The notes under the pieces were generated by a model that was not told the origin of the DNA, did no database searches, and saw only the letters and a program-made list of their open reading frames with translations. Positions 14,929 through 20,019 of a stretch of DNA of 20,019 bases are shown here, one piece after another (the first letter of the stretch is position 1; each line of letters begins with the position of its first letter). Origin of the DNA: an uncultured Planctomycetales bacterium. GTDB lineage: Bacteria > Planctomycetota > Planctomycetia > Isosphaerales > Isosphaeraceae. The position numbers were made by a program, and so were the translations under genes. The stretch lies in NCBI GenBank assembly GCA_937907525.1, contig CALCIB010000240.1, positions 1-20,019 of the forward strand. The letters run 5' to 3'.

Positions 14929-16206
14929 TCAGCCGCGCGGCCCTTCCGGCTTGGTCGCGGCCAGCAGGAACGACGGCGGGACGGCGTCGAAGCGGAGGGA
15001 CTCCATCTGTTCGACGCCGCGGGCGATCATCACGTTCCAGACCTGGACCGGGGCCCCCAGCCGCTTCATCGCCTGGTACGACGACGACAGCGACTCCACC
15101 GTCGCCACGTTGACCACCAGCGTCCCCCCCGGCGAGAGTCGGGCGAAGGCGGCCTCGATCAGGGGGGCGAACCGCCGCGACAGTCCGCCGATGAAGACGG
15201 CGTCCGGGTCCGGCAAGTCGGCGAACGCCTCCGGGGCGCGGCCGGCCACGGCTCGGACGTTGCCGGCGCCGAAGGCCTCGACGTTCTGGTGCAGAAGCGC
15301 CAGGTCCTCGGCCTCCGGCTCGATCGCGTAGACCGCCCCCAGCCCGGCCAACTGCGCGGCCTCGATCGCCAGCGACCCGCCGCCGGCGCCGACGTCCCAG
15401 ACCACCGACGTCGGCCGCACGTCCAGCCGGGCGAGCGCCATCGCCCGGACCTCGGCCTGGGTGATCAGCCCGGCGGTCGGCCGGCTCTGGGCGAAGGCGT
15501 CGTCGGGGTTGCCGAAGAGGCGGCGGCCCCCCTCGCCGCTCGCCACCCGGTCGGGACGGCCCGGCTCGCGGATCAGGATCAGGACGTTCAGCGGCGAGAA
15601 CTCCGACTCCATCGTCGCCAGCTCGCGCAGCTCGGCCTGGGTGACGCGCTCGTCGGGGGAGCCCAGGTTCTCGCAGACGTAGGCCCGGAAGTAGTCGACC
15701 CCCCGGTCCAGAAGCGCCCTGGCGACGTGCGCCGGCTGACGCTGCTCGCCGGGGAAGAGGCCGACCTTCTCGGCGGTTCGGATCCGGTCGACGACCGGCT
15801 CCAGCGGCCGGTCGGCGAGGTTGACCAGGTAGGCGTCCTCCCAGCTTTCCTTCACCCGGGCGAAGGCCAGTTGCATGCTGCTGACGTGGGGGACGACCTC
15901 GAAGGCGTCCTTGCCCAGGCGGTCGCGGAGGTAGCGGGCGACGCCGTAGAACAGCGGGTCGCCGCCGCAGACCAGCACCGGCCGTCGCGCCTCGCCCGCG
16001 GCCTTCGCCTGTTCGAGCGCCTGGGCCATCTCGGGTTCCAGGACTTCCTTGCGGGCGGCGAGGGGGCCCAGCGAGTCCAGGGTCGCCGGGGCGCCCAGGA
16101 TCAGGTCGGCCTCGGCGAGGATCCGCCGGGCCGACTCGGTCAGCCCGGCGGCCCCGTCGTCGCCGACGCCCAAAATCACCAGTTTCGATCGCGCCTGGCC
16201 GGACAT
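14929..16206 (-). CDS. cbiET: Fused CbiE-CbiT precorrin-6Y/cobalt-precorrin C5,C15-methyltransferase
   Basis: Product of 425 aa with two methyltransferase domains. Residues about 8-215 are CbiE: GVGDDG (13-18), VCGGDPLFYG (79-88) as the SAM site, and 'SSMQLAFARV'. Residues about 240-410 are CbiT: VWDVGAGGGSLAIEAAQL (269-286) as SAM motif I, 'AIEPE' (294-298) and 'DAVFIGG' (335-341). Together they methylate C5 and C15 of the corrin ring and decarboxylate the C12 acetate in cobalamin synthesis; the fused form is also called CobL. The start at 16206 fits the family N-terminus; an in-frame ATG at 16269 would add 21 Gly-rich residues and neither start has a clear Shine-Dalgarno. No other cobalamin gene lies in the window, and I see no cobalamin riboswitch ahead of it. 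The PfpI-like gene is just upstream on the same strand. Confidence 0.93.
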   Translation of the reverse strand: MSGQARSKLVILGVGDDGAAGLTESARRILAEADLILGAPATLDSLGPLAARKEVLEPEMAQALEQAKAAGEARRPVLVCGGDPLFYGVARYLRDRLGKDAFEVVPHVSSMQLAFARVKESWEDAYLVNLADRPLEPVVDRIRTAEKVGLFPGEQRQPAHVARALLDRGVDYFRAYVCENLGSPDERVTQAELRELATMESEFSPLNVLILIREPGRPDRVASGEGGRRLFGNPDDAFAQSRPTAGLITQAEVRAMALARLDVRPTSVVWDVGAGGGSLAIEAAQLAGLGAVYAIEPEAEDLALLHQNVEAFGAGNVRAVAGRAPEAFADLPDPDAVFIGGLSRRFAPLIEAAFARLSPGGTLVVNVATVESLSSSYQAMKRLGAPVQVWNVMIARGVEQMESLRFDAVPPSFLLAATKPEGPRG

Positions 16207-16331
16207 CGGGGTCTCGAAATGCGAGGTCGGTTCCCGCCCGGCGCCGCCGCCGGGGTTCAAGATTGACATTGTAGGCGCCGCGAACCGCCGCCGCCAGGGA
16301 TCGGAGACGGAAGTCCGCGGGCCGTCGCGGC

Positions 16332-16862
16332 CTAGACGATTTGGGCCAGGGCGGCGAGGACTCCTTGCATGAACGCGGGCAGGTCGTCGGGCGCGCGACT
16401 GGTGACGACGTTGCCGTCGCGGACGCAGGCGCCGTCTTGCCAGACCCCGCCGGCGTTCTCGACGTCGTCGCGGATCGCGATCGAACCGGTGACGTTGCGG
16501 CCCTGGATGCAGCGGGCCGAGCAGAGCATCCAGGGGCCGTGGCAGATCGCGCCGACCACCTTGCCGAGACTCGCCGCGTCGGCCACCAGCCGGATCATCG
16601 CCGGCACTCGCCGCATGTAGTCCGGCGCGTAGCCGCCGGGGACGATCACGACGTCGAAGTCGTCGGCCTTCACGTCGGCCGCGGCCACGTCCGCCCGGGC
16701 CGGCAAGCCGTGCTTGGAGGCGTAGCTCTCCCCCGCCTTGGGACCGACCAGCTTCACGTCGAAGCCGGCCTCCCGCAGCCGATAGACCGGGTACCACAGT
16801 TCCAGTTCGTTGTACATCCGCTCGACCAACACGGCCGCCGTCTTGCCGCCCAGACCGCTCAT
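16332..16862 (-). CDS. DJ-1/PfpI-family protein (class I glutamine amidotransferase-like)
   Basis: Product of 176 aa, normal for the family. The nucleophile elbow AICHGP (105-110) provides Cys107 and His108; 'VVIVPGGYAPDYMR' (71-84) and 'NELELWYPVYRLREAG' (18-33) are typical. Members include the PfpI peptidase, glyoxalase III/deglycase and stress proteins, so the activity cannot be assigned from sequence. The acidic residue that activates the Cys in PfpI (in 'FEDVEL') aligns with Asn18, although Glu19 is next to it. Cytoplasmic, no signal peptide. The ATG at 16862 has GGAAAGGTGG upstream; longer in-frame starts add unrelated Arg-rich sequence. It is the first gene of the minus-strand run, with a candidate promoter at about 16971-16976. 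Confidence 0.9.
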   Translation of the reverse strand: MSGLGGKTAAVLVERMYNELELWYPVYRLREAGFDVKLVGPKAGESYASKHGLPARADVAAADVKADDFDVVIVPGGYAPDYMRRVPAMIRLVADAASLGKVVGAICHGPWMLCSARCIQGRNVTGSIAIRDDVENAGGVWQDGACVRDGNVVTSRAPDDLPAFMQGVLAALAQIV

Positions 16863-16970
16863 CGCGACCACCTTTCCATTATTGACGTTCCCTGATCGCC
16901 CCAGCCGAGGCCGTCGCGACCGGGACGAACGCCTCCCGACGAGCTCGTCCGCCCCGGTCCTCACAATGCG

Positions 16971-16976
16971 ATTATA
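16971..16976 (-). promoter_or_regulatory. Candidate -10 box for the PfpI-like gene and following genes
   Basis: A perfect TATAAT reads on the minus strand (16976-16971) in a very GC-rich context, about 110 nt upstream of the ATG at 16862. No good -35 hexamer lies 16-18 bp further upstream, so support is only the -10 and its position at the head of the minus-strand run. Confidence 0.35.
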
Positions 16977-17161
16977 GGGCGAGGGTAGCACGCCCAGCGC
17001 CGAGGACGCCAACCCGGCCCCACTCCCCGCCGGCTTCCATCGGGTTCGATCGTCGTCCGCCGCGGGGTCGCTGGAATGACGCAAGCGTAGCCGATATAGC
17101 GGCTTGCGGCATAATTCGGACTGGCTTCGTTCGTCGGTTTCGAATCATCGTTTCAAACGCC

Positions 17162-17221
17162 CGGTCGACCGTCGCTCCGCCGCGGTCGCGTCACCCGGCG
17201 CGGCGGGACGACGGTCGACCG
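17162..17221. repeat. 60-nt perfect-looking stem-loop
   Basis: Left arm 17162-17184 and right arm 17199-17221 are reverse complements over 23 bp with 2 mismatches, starting CGGTCGACCGTCG; the loop is 14 nt (17185-17198). No T-run follows on either side, so it is not a standard intrinsic terminator. It may be another palindromic unit or a structured RNA. Confidence 0.6.
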
Positions 17222-17311
17222 CCGATCCGGTCCCCGGGGCCGGTCCACCGAAGTCGAATTGCCAAAGATTCCCACTGTTCGGAATGATCCGCGGTTCGAC
17301 CGCCGCGATTT

Positions 17312-17345
17312 CATGTTTCCTTTTTGACCGTCACGGATTTTGGGG
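17312..17345 (+). repeat. Direct repeat, left copy (CATGTTT…CCGTCACGGAT…GGGG)
   Basis: This 34-bp stretch matches 17889-17922 at 29 of 34 positions in the same orientation. The two copies flank the entire nested repeat block. The core CCGTCACGGAT also occurs inverted at 17864-17884. Confidence 0.6.
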
Positions 17346-17533
17346 CGGCCGTCCGTGGTAAACGGCCTTCTCCCCTCGCGAGGGAGGACAGACGCCGAAG
17401 GCGTCAGATGAGGGGGACGACGCGCGAGACGACCGTCGGGATTCGCGAACGTCCGTCCGGCGAGCCCTGGACGTCGATGGCGTCTGGCGCGCGCCCCCCC
17501 GTCCGGCCCTTCGGGCCACCTCCCCCGCGAGGG

Positions 17534-17835
17534 CATAGGTATGGCCACAACTTTTCGATTAGGAATTTGGAGAGCATAGGCAAGCTCTATATTGACCCAG
17601 ATCGCCTATTCCGTCCCCTCTCCCACCGGGAGAGGGCAGCCGCGCAGCGGCGGGTGAGGGTCGTCGCGCTTCGCGGGGAGCGTCGGGTCGGCATGACGCA
17701 AGCCCAGAGCGTATCCCGAAATGCGACGACCCTCACCCGGCCCTTCGGGCCACCCTCTCCCGGTGGGAGAGGGGACATCGGACGCTTGCCTATCCTTCCC
17801 AGATTCCGAGTCGAAAAGTTGTGGCCATACCTATG
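17534..17835. mobile_element. MITE-like element, 302 bp, with 25-bp perfect terminal inverted repeats and 9-bp target duplication
   Basis: The ends are CATAGGTATGGCCACAACTT… at 17534-17558 and its exact reverse complement at 17811-17835 (25 bp). The palindrome continues inward with few mismatches to 52 bp per arm (17534-17585 and 17784-17835, 46 of 52 matching). CCGCGAGGG occurs directly outside both ends (17525-17533 and 17836-17844), as expected for a 9-bp target duplication; because of end ambiguity 5 or 7 bp are also possible. There is no transposase gene inside, so movement would need one supplied in trans. A family A repeat occupies the loop. Without it the element would be a 138-bp hairpin. 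Confidence 0.8.
17613..17776. repeat. Family A palindromic repeat, complete copy (plus orientation), inside the MITE-like element
   Basis: It has the same 24-bp outer arms as the copy at 11509-11671 (GTCCCCTCTCCCACCGGG…). The second local hairpin is GCCGC(GCA)GCGGC, where only the triloop differs from the other copy. The centre GCGTCGGGTCGGCATGACGC matches the centre of the other copy in reverse. It sits off-centre in the loop of the enclosing element, which suggests a later insertion. Confidence 0.85.
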
Positions 17836-17866
17836 CCGCGAGGGGGGAAGGCCGTTATGTTCACCG

Positions 17867-17922
17867 CCCCAAAATCCGTGACGGCCGGCATGTTTTCTTT
17901 CCGACCGTCACGGATCTCGGGG
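17867..17922 (+). promoter_or_regulatory. Hairpin upstream of the small HExxH protein gene
   Basis: CCCCAAAATCCGTGACGG (17867-17884) pairs with CCGTCACGGATCTCGGGG (17905-17922) at 16 of 18 positions across a 20-nt pyrimidine-rich loop. It lies 57-112 nt ahead of the TTG start at 17979, so it could be in the 5' leader. No T-run follows, which argues against a simple terminator. Confidence 0.4.
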
Positions 17923-17978
17923 AAGGACGTTGCGTTTCAACGGGGTCTTGGGTAATCCGGGATCGAGGGCCAAACCCT

Positions 17979-18392
17979 TTGAAACGCCTTCCCCTTTACA
18001 TTTGGGCCGCGCCGACGACCCTGGTCGGCCTGCTCGCCCTGGCCTTGGCGCTCGGCACCGGCGGCCGGGCGCGGGTCCGCCGGGGGGCGTTGGAGGTCCA
18101 CGGCGGGTTCGCGACCTGGCTGGCCAGGCGGGTCGGCTTCGCCGCGATGACCCTGGGGCACGTCATCCTGGGCCATGACGCCTGGTGCCTCGACGAATTC
18201 CGCGACCACGAGCAAATCCACGTCCGACAGGTGGAGCGCTGGGGGATCGCCTTCATTCCCGCGTACCTGGCCGCCAGCCTCCTGGCGTGGCGGGCCGGCA
18301 AGCACTACTACCGCGACAACTGGTTCGAACGCGACGCCCGCGTCCGTTGCGGCCAGGACCCACCGCCGACGCCTGGCGGGGACGGCTTCTAA
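17979..18392 (+). CDS. Small conserved membrane protein with HEQIH motif
   Basis: Product of 137 aa. A hydrophobic segment at about residues 5-27 is followed by a region with 'GALEVHGGFATWLAR' and 'AMTLGHVILG' (56-65), then HEQIH (77-81), an HExxH zinc-binding pattern, followed by 'VRQVERWG' and a second hydrophobic stretch (about 90-104). Similar short planctomycete and cyanobacterial proteins are annotated hypothetical as far as I recall. The HExxH and a downstream Glu (Glu87) suggest a possible metalloprotease-like site, but the protein is very short and this is inference. The TTG start at 17979 is chosen because GAGGG (17965-17969) lies 9 nt upstream and the hydrophobic segment then begins at the N-terminus; no ATG or GTG in frame fits better, and the upstream frame is repeat DNA. 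It is followed by the permease gene on the same strand after 169 nt. Confidence 0.75.
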   Translation: MKRLPLYIWAAPTTLVGLLALALALGTGGRARVRRGALEVHGGFATWLARRVGFAAMTLGHVILGHDAWCLDEFRDHEQIHVRQVERWGIAFIPAYLAASLLAWRAGKHYYRDNWFERDARVRCGQDPPPTPGGDGF

Positions 18393-18426
18393 ACCGCGAC
18401 GGGCCCTCTAGGGCGACGTCCTCCCA

Positions 18427-18448
18427 AAACCCGCGACGGTCGGGGTTT
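18427..18448 (+). terminator. Weak stem-loop after the HExxH gene
   Basis: AAACCC and GGGTTT (18427-18432 and 18443-18448) pair across a 10-nt GC-rich loop, 35 nt after the stop. There is only a short T-run, so terminator function is a guess. Confidence 0.2.
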
Positions 18449-18479
18449 CGCGCGAATCGGAGGGGTCTGGAGCGGCCCC

Positions 18480-18508
18480 TTGACAGCGCCTCGCGGGCGT
18501 CGTCCAAT
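18480..18508 (+). promoter_or_regulatory. Candidate sigma70-like promoter of the permease gene
   Basis: A perfect TTGACA (18480-18485) is followed after exactly 17 bp by TCCAAT (18503-18508), which matches TATAAT at 4 of 6 positions. Transcription would start near 18515, giving a leader of about 47 nt before the ATG at 18562. Confidence 0.4.
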
Positions 18509-18561
18509 GCACCGTCGACATCTTCGTCCCGCCTTCGCACGCCCAGACGATCAAGGCCGCC

Positions 18562-19926
18562 ATGAGCACCGAAACCCTGCCGACGTCGAGCCCGCTTCCG
18601 GACTACCTCGCGAGCGCGACGCCCAACCCGGAATCGAACCGGGCCGCCTGGTACAAGAACACCGCGCCGACGTTCGCGGGCGTCTTCCTCTGGTTCGTGT
18701 TCTGGGACTCGATCTCGGCCAACGGCCTGAGCGTCGGCGGGTTGTGGGCGACCCTGGGAGGCGTCGCGCTGGGGGCGTTGATCTGCCACTTCCTGTTCTA
18801 TCTGACGCCGGGCCTGCTGGGGATGAAGACGGGGCTCCCGCTCTATGTCGTGGGGACGTCCACGTTCGGGGCGATCGGCGGGCTGATCATGCCGGGCTTC
18901 CTGATGGGGGCGTTGCAGTTCGGCTGGCTGGGGGTCAACGCCTTCGCGTCGGCCGGCTTCCTCCAGAAGGCGTTCGACGGCGACCAGAACATGTTCTACG
19001 TCCTGGCGATCGGCTGGACGGCCCTGGCGGCGTTCGTGGGGCTCAAGGGGATCCAGTACGTCGCCAAGGTCGCGACGTTCCTGCCGATCATCCCCCTGGT
19101 CGCCCTGATCGCCGGCCTGGGCCTTCTGGGAGGCTCGGCGTTCAGCTACGAGCCGCCCGCCGTCGTCGAGGGGGGCGGGTTGACGGCGATGTTCGCGATG
19201 GTCGGCGCGATCGTCGGCTTCTTCGGCACCGCCGGCGCGGCGGGGGTCGACTTCGGCCTCAACAGCCGAGACGCCCGCGACGTCAAGATGGGCGGGATCG
19301 TCGGCATCATCATCGCCATCCTGTTCACGGCGGGGATCTCGGTGCTGGTGGTGGCCGGCGCGCGGGCCTCCGGCGCGATCCCGGAGACCGAGAACCTGAT
19401 GACCGCCGCGATGAACGTCAAGCTCTCCGACGGCATGTTCAAGGCCGTGATGTTCGGCTTGACGTTGGCCTCGTTCCCCGGCGCCTGCTTCTCGTCGTTC
19501 ATCGCGGCGAACAGCTTCAAGACGGTCATGCCCAGGATCAACCCGTTGGTCTCGGTGAGCGTCGGCGCGCTGGTCAGCATCATCCTGGCGGTGACGGGGG
19601 TCGCCGGGAACCTGGCGGGGGTCTTCGGGATCATCGGCGCGTCGTTCGGGCCGATCTGCGGCGCCATGACGGCCGACTACATCCTCAACGGCTATCGCTG
19701 GAGCGGCCCCCGCGCCGGCTTCAACCCGGCCGGCTGGCTGGCCTGGGCGGTCGGCTTCTTCGTCGGCGTGATGCCGAACCTCCACGCCGTCGCCCCGGCG
19801 ATCCCGGCGGTCCCCGCCGCCCCGGTGGCCGCCTACGTCGTGGGGTTCGTCCTCTACTTCGTCTTCTACAAGCTCGGCCTGAAGTCGAGCCTGCTGGAGA
19901 TGCCCCAGCGGATCGACGCGGCGTGA
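18562..19926 (+). CDS. NCS1-family cytosine/purine-type permease
   Basis: Product of 454 aa with about 12 hydrophobic segments, beginning 'APTFAGVFLWFVFWDSI' after a polar 33-residue N-terminus. Patterns shared with cytosine permease (CodB-like) proteins include 'GMKTGLPLYVVGTSTFGAIGG', 'GLKGIQYVAKVATFLPIIPLV', 'GTAGAAGVDFGLNSRDARDVKMGG' and 'GASFGPICGAMTADYIL'. NCS1 proteins import nucleobases or related compounds with protons or sodium across the cytoplasmic membrane; the exact substrate is not predictable. The ATG at 18562 has a short-spaced AAGG. No nucleobase deaminase or other catabolic gene is adjacent in the window. A promoter-like sequence lies 54-82 nt upstream. Confidence 0.85.
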   Translation: MSTETLPTSSPLPDYLASATPNPESNRAAWYKNTAPTFAGVFLWFVFWDSISANGLSVGGLWATLGGVALGALICHFLFYLTPGLLGMKTGLPLYVVGTSTFGAIGGLIMPGFLMGALQFGWLGVNAFASAGFLQKAFDGDQNMFYVLAIGWTALAAFVGLKGIQYVAKVATFLPIIPLVALIAGLGLLGGSAFSYEPPAVVEGGGLTAMFAMVGAIVGFFGTAGAAGVDFGLNSRDARDVKMGGIVGIIIAILFTAGISVLVVAGARASGAIPETENLMTAAMNVKLSDGMFKAVMFGLTLASFPGACFSSFIAANSFKTVMPRINPLVSVSVGALVSIILAVTGVAGNLAGVFGIIGASFGPICGAMTADYILNGYRWSGPRAGFNPAGWLAWAVGFFVGVMPNLHAVAPAIPAVPAAPVAAYVVGFVLYFVFYKLGLKSSLLEMPQRIDAA

Positions 19927-19966
19927 CAAGGGCGGGACCGTCCAACCCGGCATCAAGAAGCGCGCC

Positions 19967-19984
19967 GTCCCCTCTCCCGCCGGG
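19967..19984. repeat. Family A repeat end fragment
   Basis: GTCCCCTCTCCCGCCGGG matches the outer 18 bp of family A (one mismatch, G for A), but the following sequence does not continue the repeat. It is a short degenerate or truncated copy 40 nt after the permease stop. Confidence 0.5.
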
Positions 19985-20019
19985 CTGACGACCCGACACT
20001 TATCGGATCCCGCATGCGA

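Larger units (their letters stand above)
17360..17856. repeat. Family B palindromic repeat split by an inserted element
   Basis: The left part (from AAACGGCCTTCTCCCC at 17360) and the right end (GGGGAAGGCCGTT to 17856) match the ends of the intact copy at 5307-5506. The left part also shares the GACGCCGAAGGCGTCAGATGAG block with the partial copy at 1-55. Removing the 302-bp insertion and one 9-bp duplication leaves about 186 bp, close to the 200 bp of the intact copy. Confidence 0.75.
17328..17884. repeat. Outer 21-bp inverted repeat enclosing the nested block
   Basis: Positions 17328-17348 (CCGTCACGGATTTTGGGGCG and one more G) and 17864-17884 are exact reverse complements over 21 bp. They enclose the family B copy with only 11 and 7 bp in between, so they form the outermost shell of the structure. 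Confidence 0.75.
16863..17978. other. 1.1-kb gene-free region with nested palindromes
   Basis: I see no convincing gene here. Open frames in it lack family similarity and are made largely of repeat DNA. It holds a candidate promoter for the minus-strand run (near 16976), a 60-nt stem-loop (17162-17221), a 21-bp inverted repeat pair, a split family B repeat, an inserted miniature element with target duplication, a family A repeat inside that, and a hairpin just upstream of the small membrane protein gene. Local base composition is lower in GC around 17100-17340 than in the genes. Confidence 0.7.

Noticed and set aside
16207..16331. Possible cobalamin riboswitch ahead of cbiET
   Set aside because: The space is too short for the full structure and I see no B12-box-like sequence; the PfpI-like gene ends just upstream.
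16332..16862. Possible loss of the activating Glu in the PfpI-like protein (Asn18)
   Set aside because: The adjacent Glu19 may fill the role and the alignment is uncertain by one residue, so I do not claim a defect.
17104..17361. 85-codon plus-strand frame in the gene-free region
   Set aside because: It spans the 23-bp stem-loop and outer inverted repeat, has no Shine-Dalgarno or family resemblance, and ends in repeat DNA.
1..20019. tRNA or rRNA genes, CRISPR array, or a complete insertion sequence with transposase
   Set aside because: No cloverleaf with anticodon and CCA-type arms, no rRNA-like stretch, no spacer array and no transposase-like protein were found on either strand by reading.

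Overview
The window is very GC-rich DNA (about 70% GC by eye) that looks like a chromosomal segment of a planctomycete, most likely Isosphaeraceae-like (Paludisphaera or Singulisphaera type). The reasons are the planctomycete-style serine/threonine kinase with an N-terminal 'GLLTxYQAxxLL' segment, a DUF3472 secreted protein, a small membrane protein with an HEQIH motif, a long TPR protein, and a heavy load of GC-rich palindromic intergenic repeats. Assignment is by recognition only; no database search was possible.

Layout: (1) 1-2948 has a minus-strand TPR protein (12 repeat units), a 39-bp inverted-repeat element, and a minus-strand SDR-family protein that has lost most SDR catalytic residues. 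(2) 2948-5291 is a plus-strand group: membrane-anchored SGNH hydrolase, a 73-aa protein of unknown function, and a secreted DUF3472 protein. (3) 5292-5520 is a convergent junction filled almost completely by a 200-bp palindromic repeat (family B). (4) 5521-16862 is a long minus-strand run, read from right to left: DJ-1/PfpI-like protein, fused CbiE-CbiT corrin methyltransferase, PIG-L/BshB1-like deacetylase, PP2C phosphatase, membrane-anchored Ser/Thr kinase, full-length Lhr helicase, class II fumarase. Gaps are mostly about 60-80 bp, so several may be co-transcribed. The exception is the kinase-Lhr gap, which holds a 163-bp palindromic repeat (family A) that also supplies the Shine-Dalgarno sequence for Lhr. 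(5) 16863-17978 is a 1.1-kb gene-free stretch with a nested set of palindromes. (6) 17979-19926 is plus strand: a small HExxH membrane protein and an NCS1-type cytosine/purine permease.

Functionally, the phosphatase and kinase are an obvious signalling pair (antagonistic protein phosphorylation). The other genes are housekeeping or accessory functions without a shared pathway that I can see: TCA cycle (FumC), cobalamin ring methylation (CbiET), thiol or sugar deacetylation (PIG-L), nucleic-acid repair (Lhr) and nucleobase uptake (permease).

The most unusual content is the repeat landscape. Two related palindromic families (A and B) are built from serial small hairpins that can also zip into one long hairpin. 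One B copy has been split by a miniature inverted-repeat element with a 9-bp target duplication. That element carries an A copy in its loop, and an intact 'empty' version of its target site lies at the start of the same window. Repeats touch coding sequence in at least two places: the C-terminal 16 codons of the TPR gene and the Lhr ribosome binding site.
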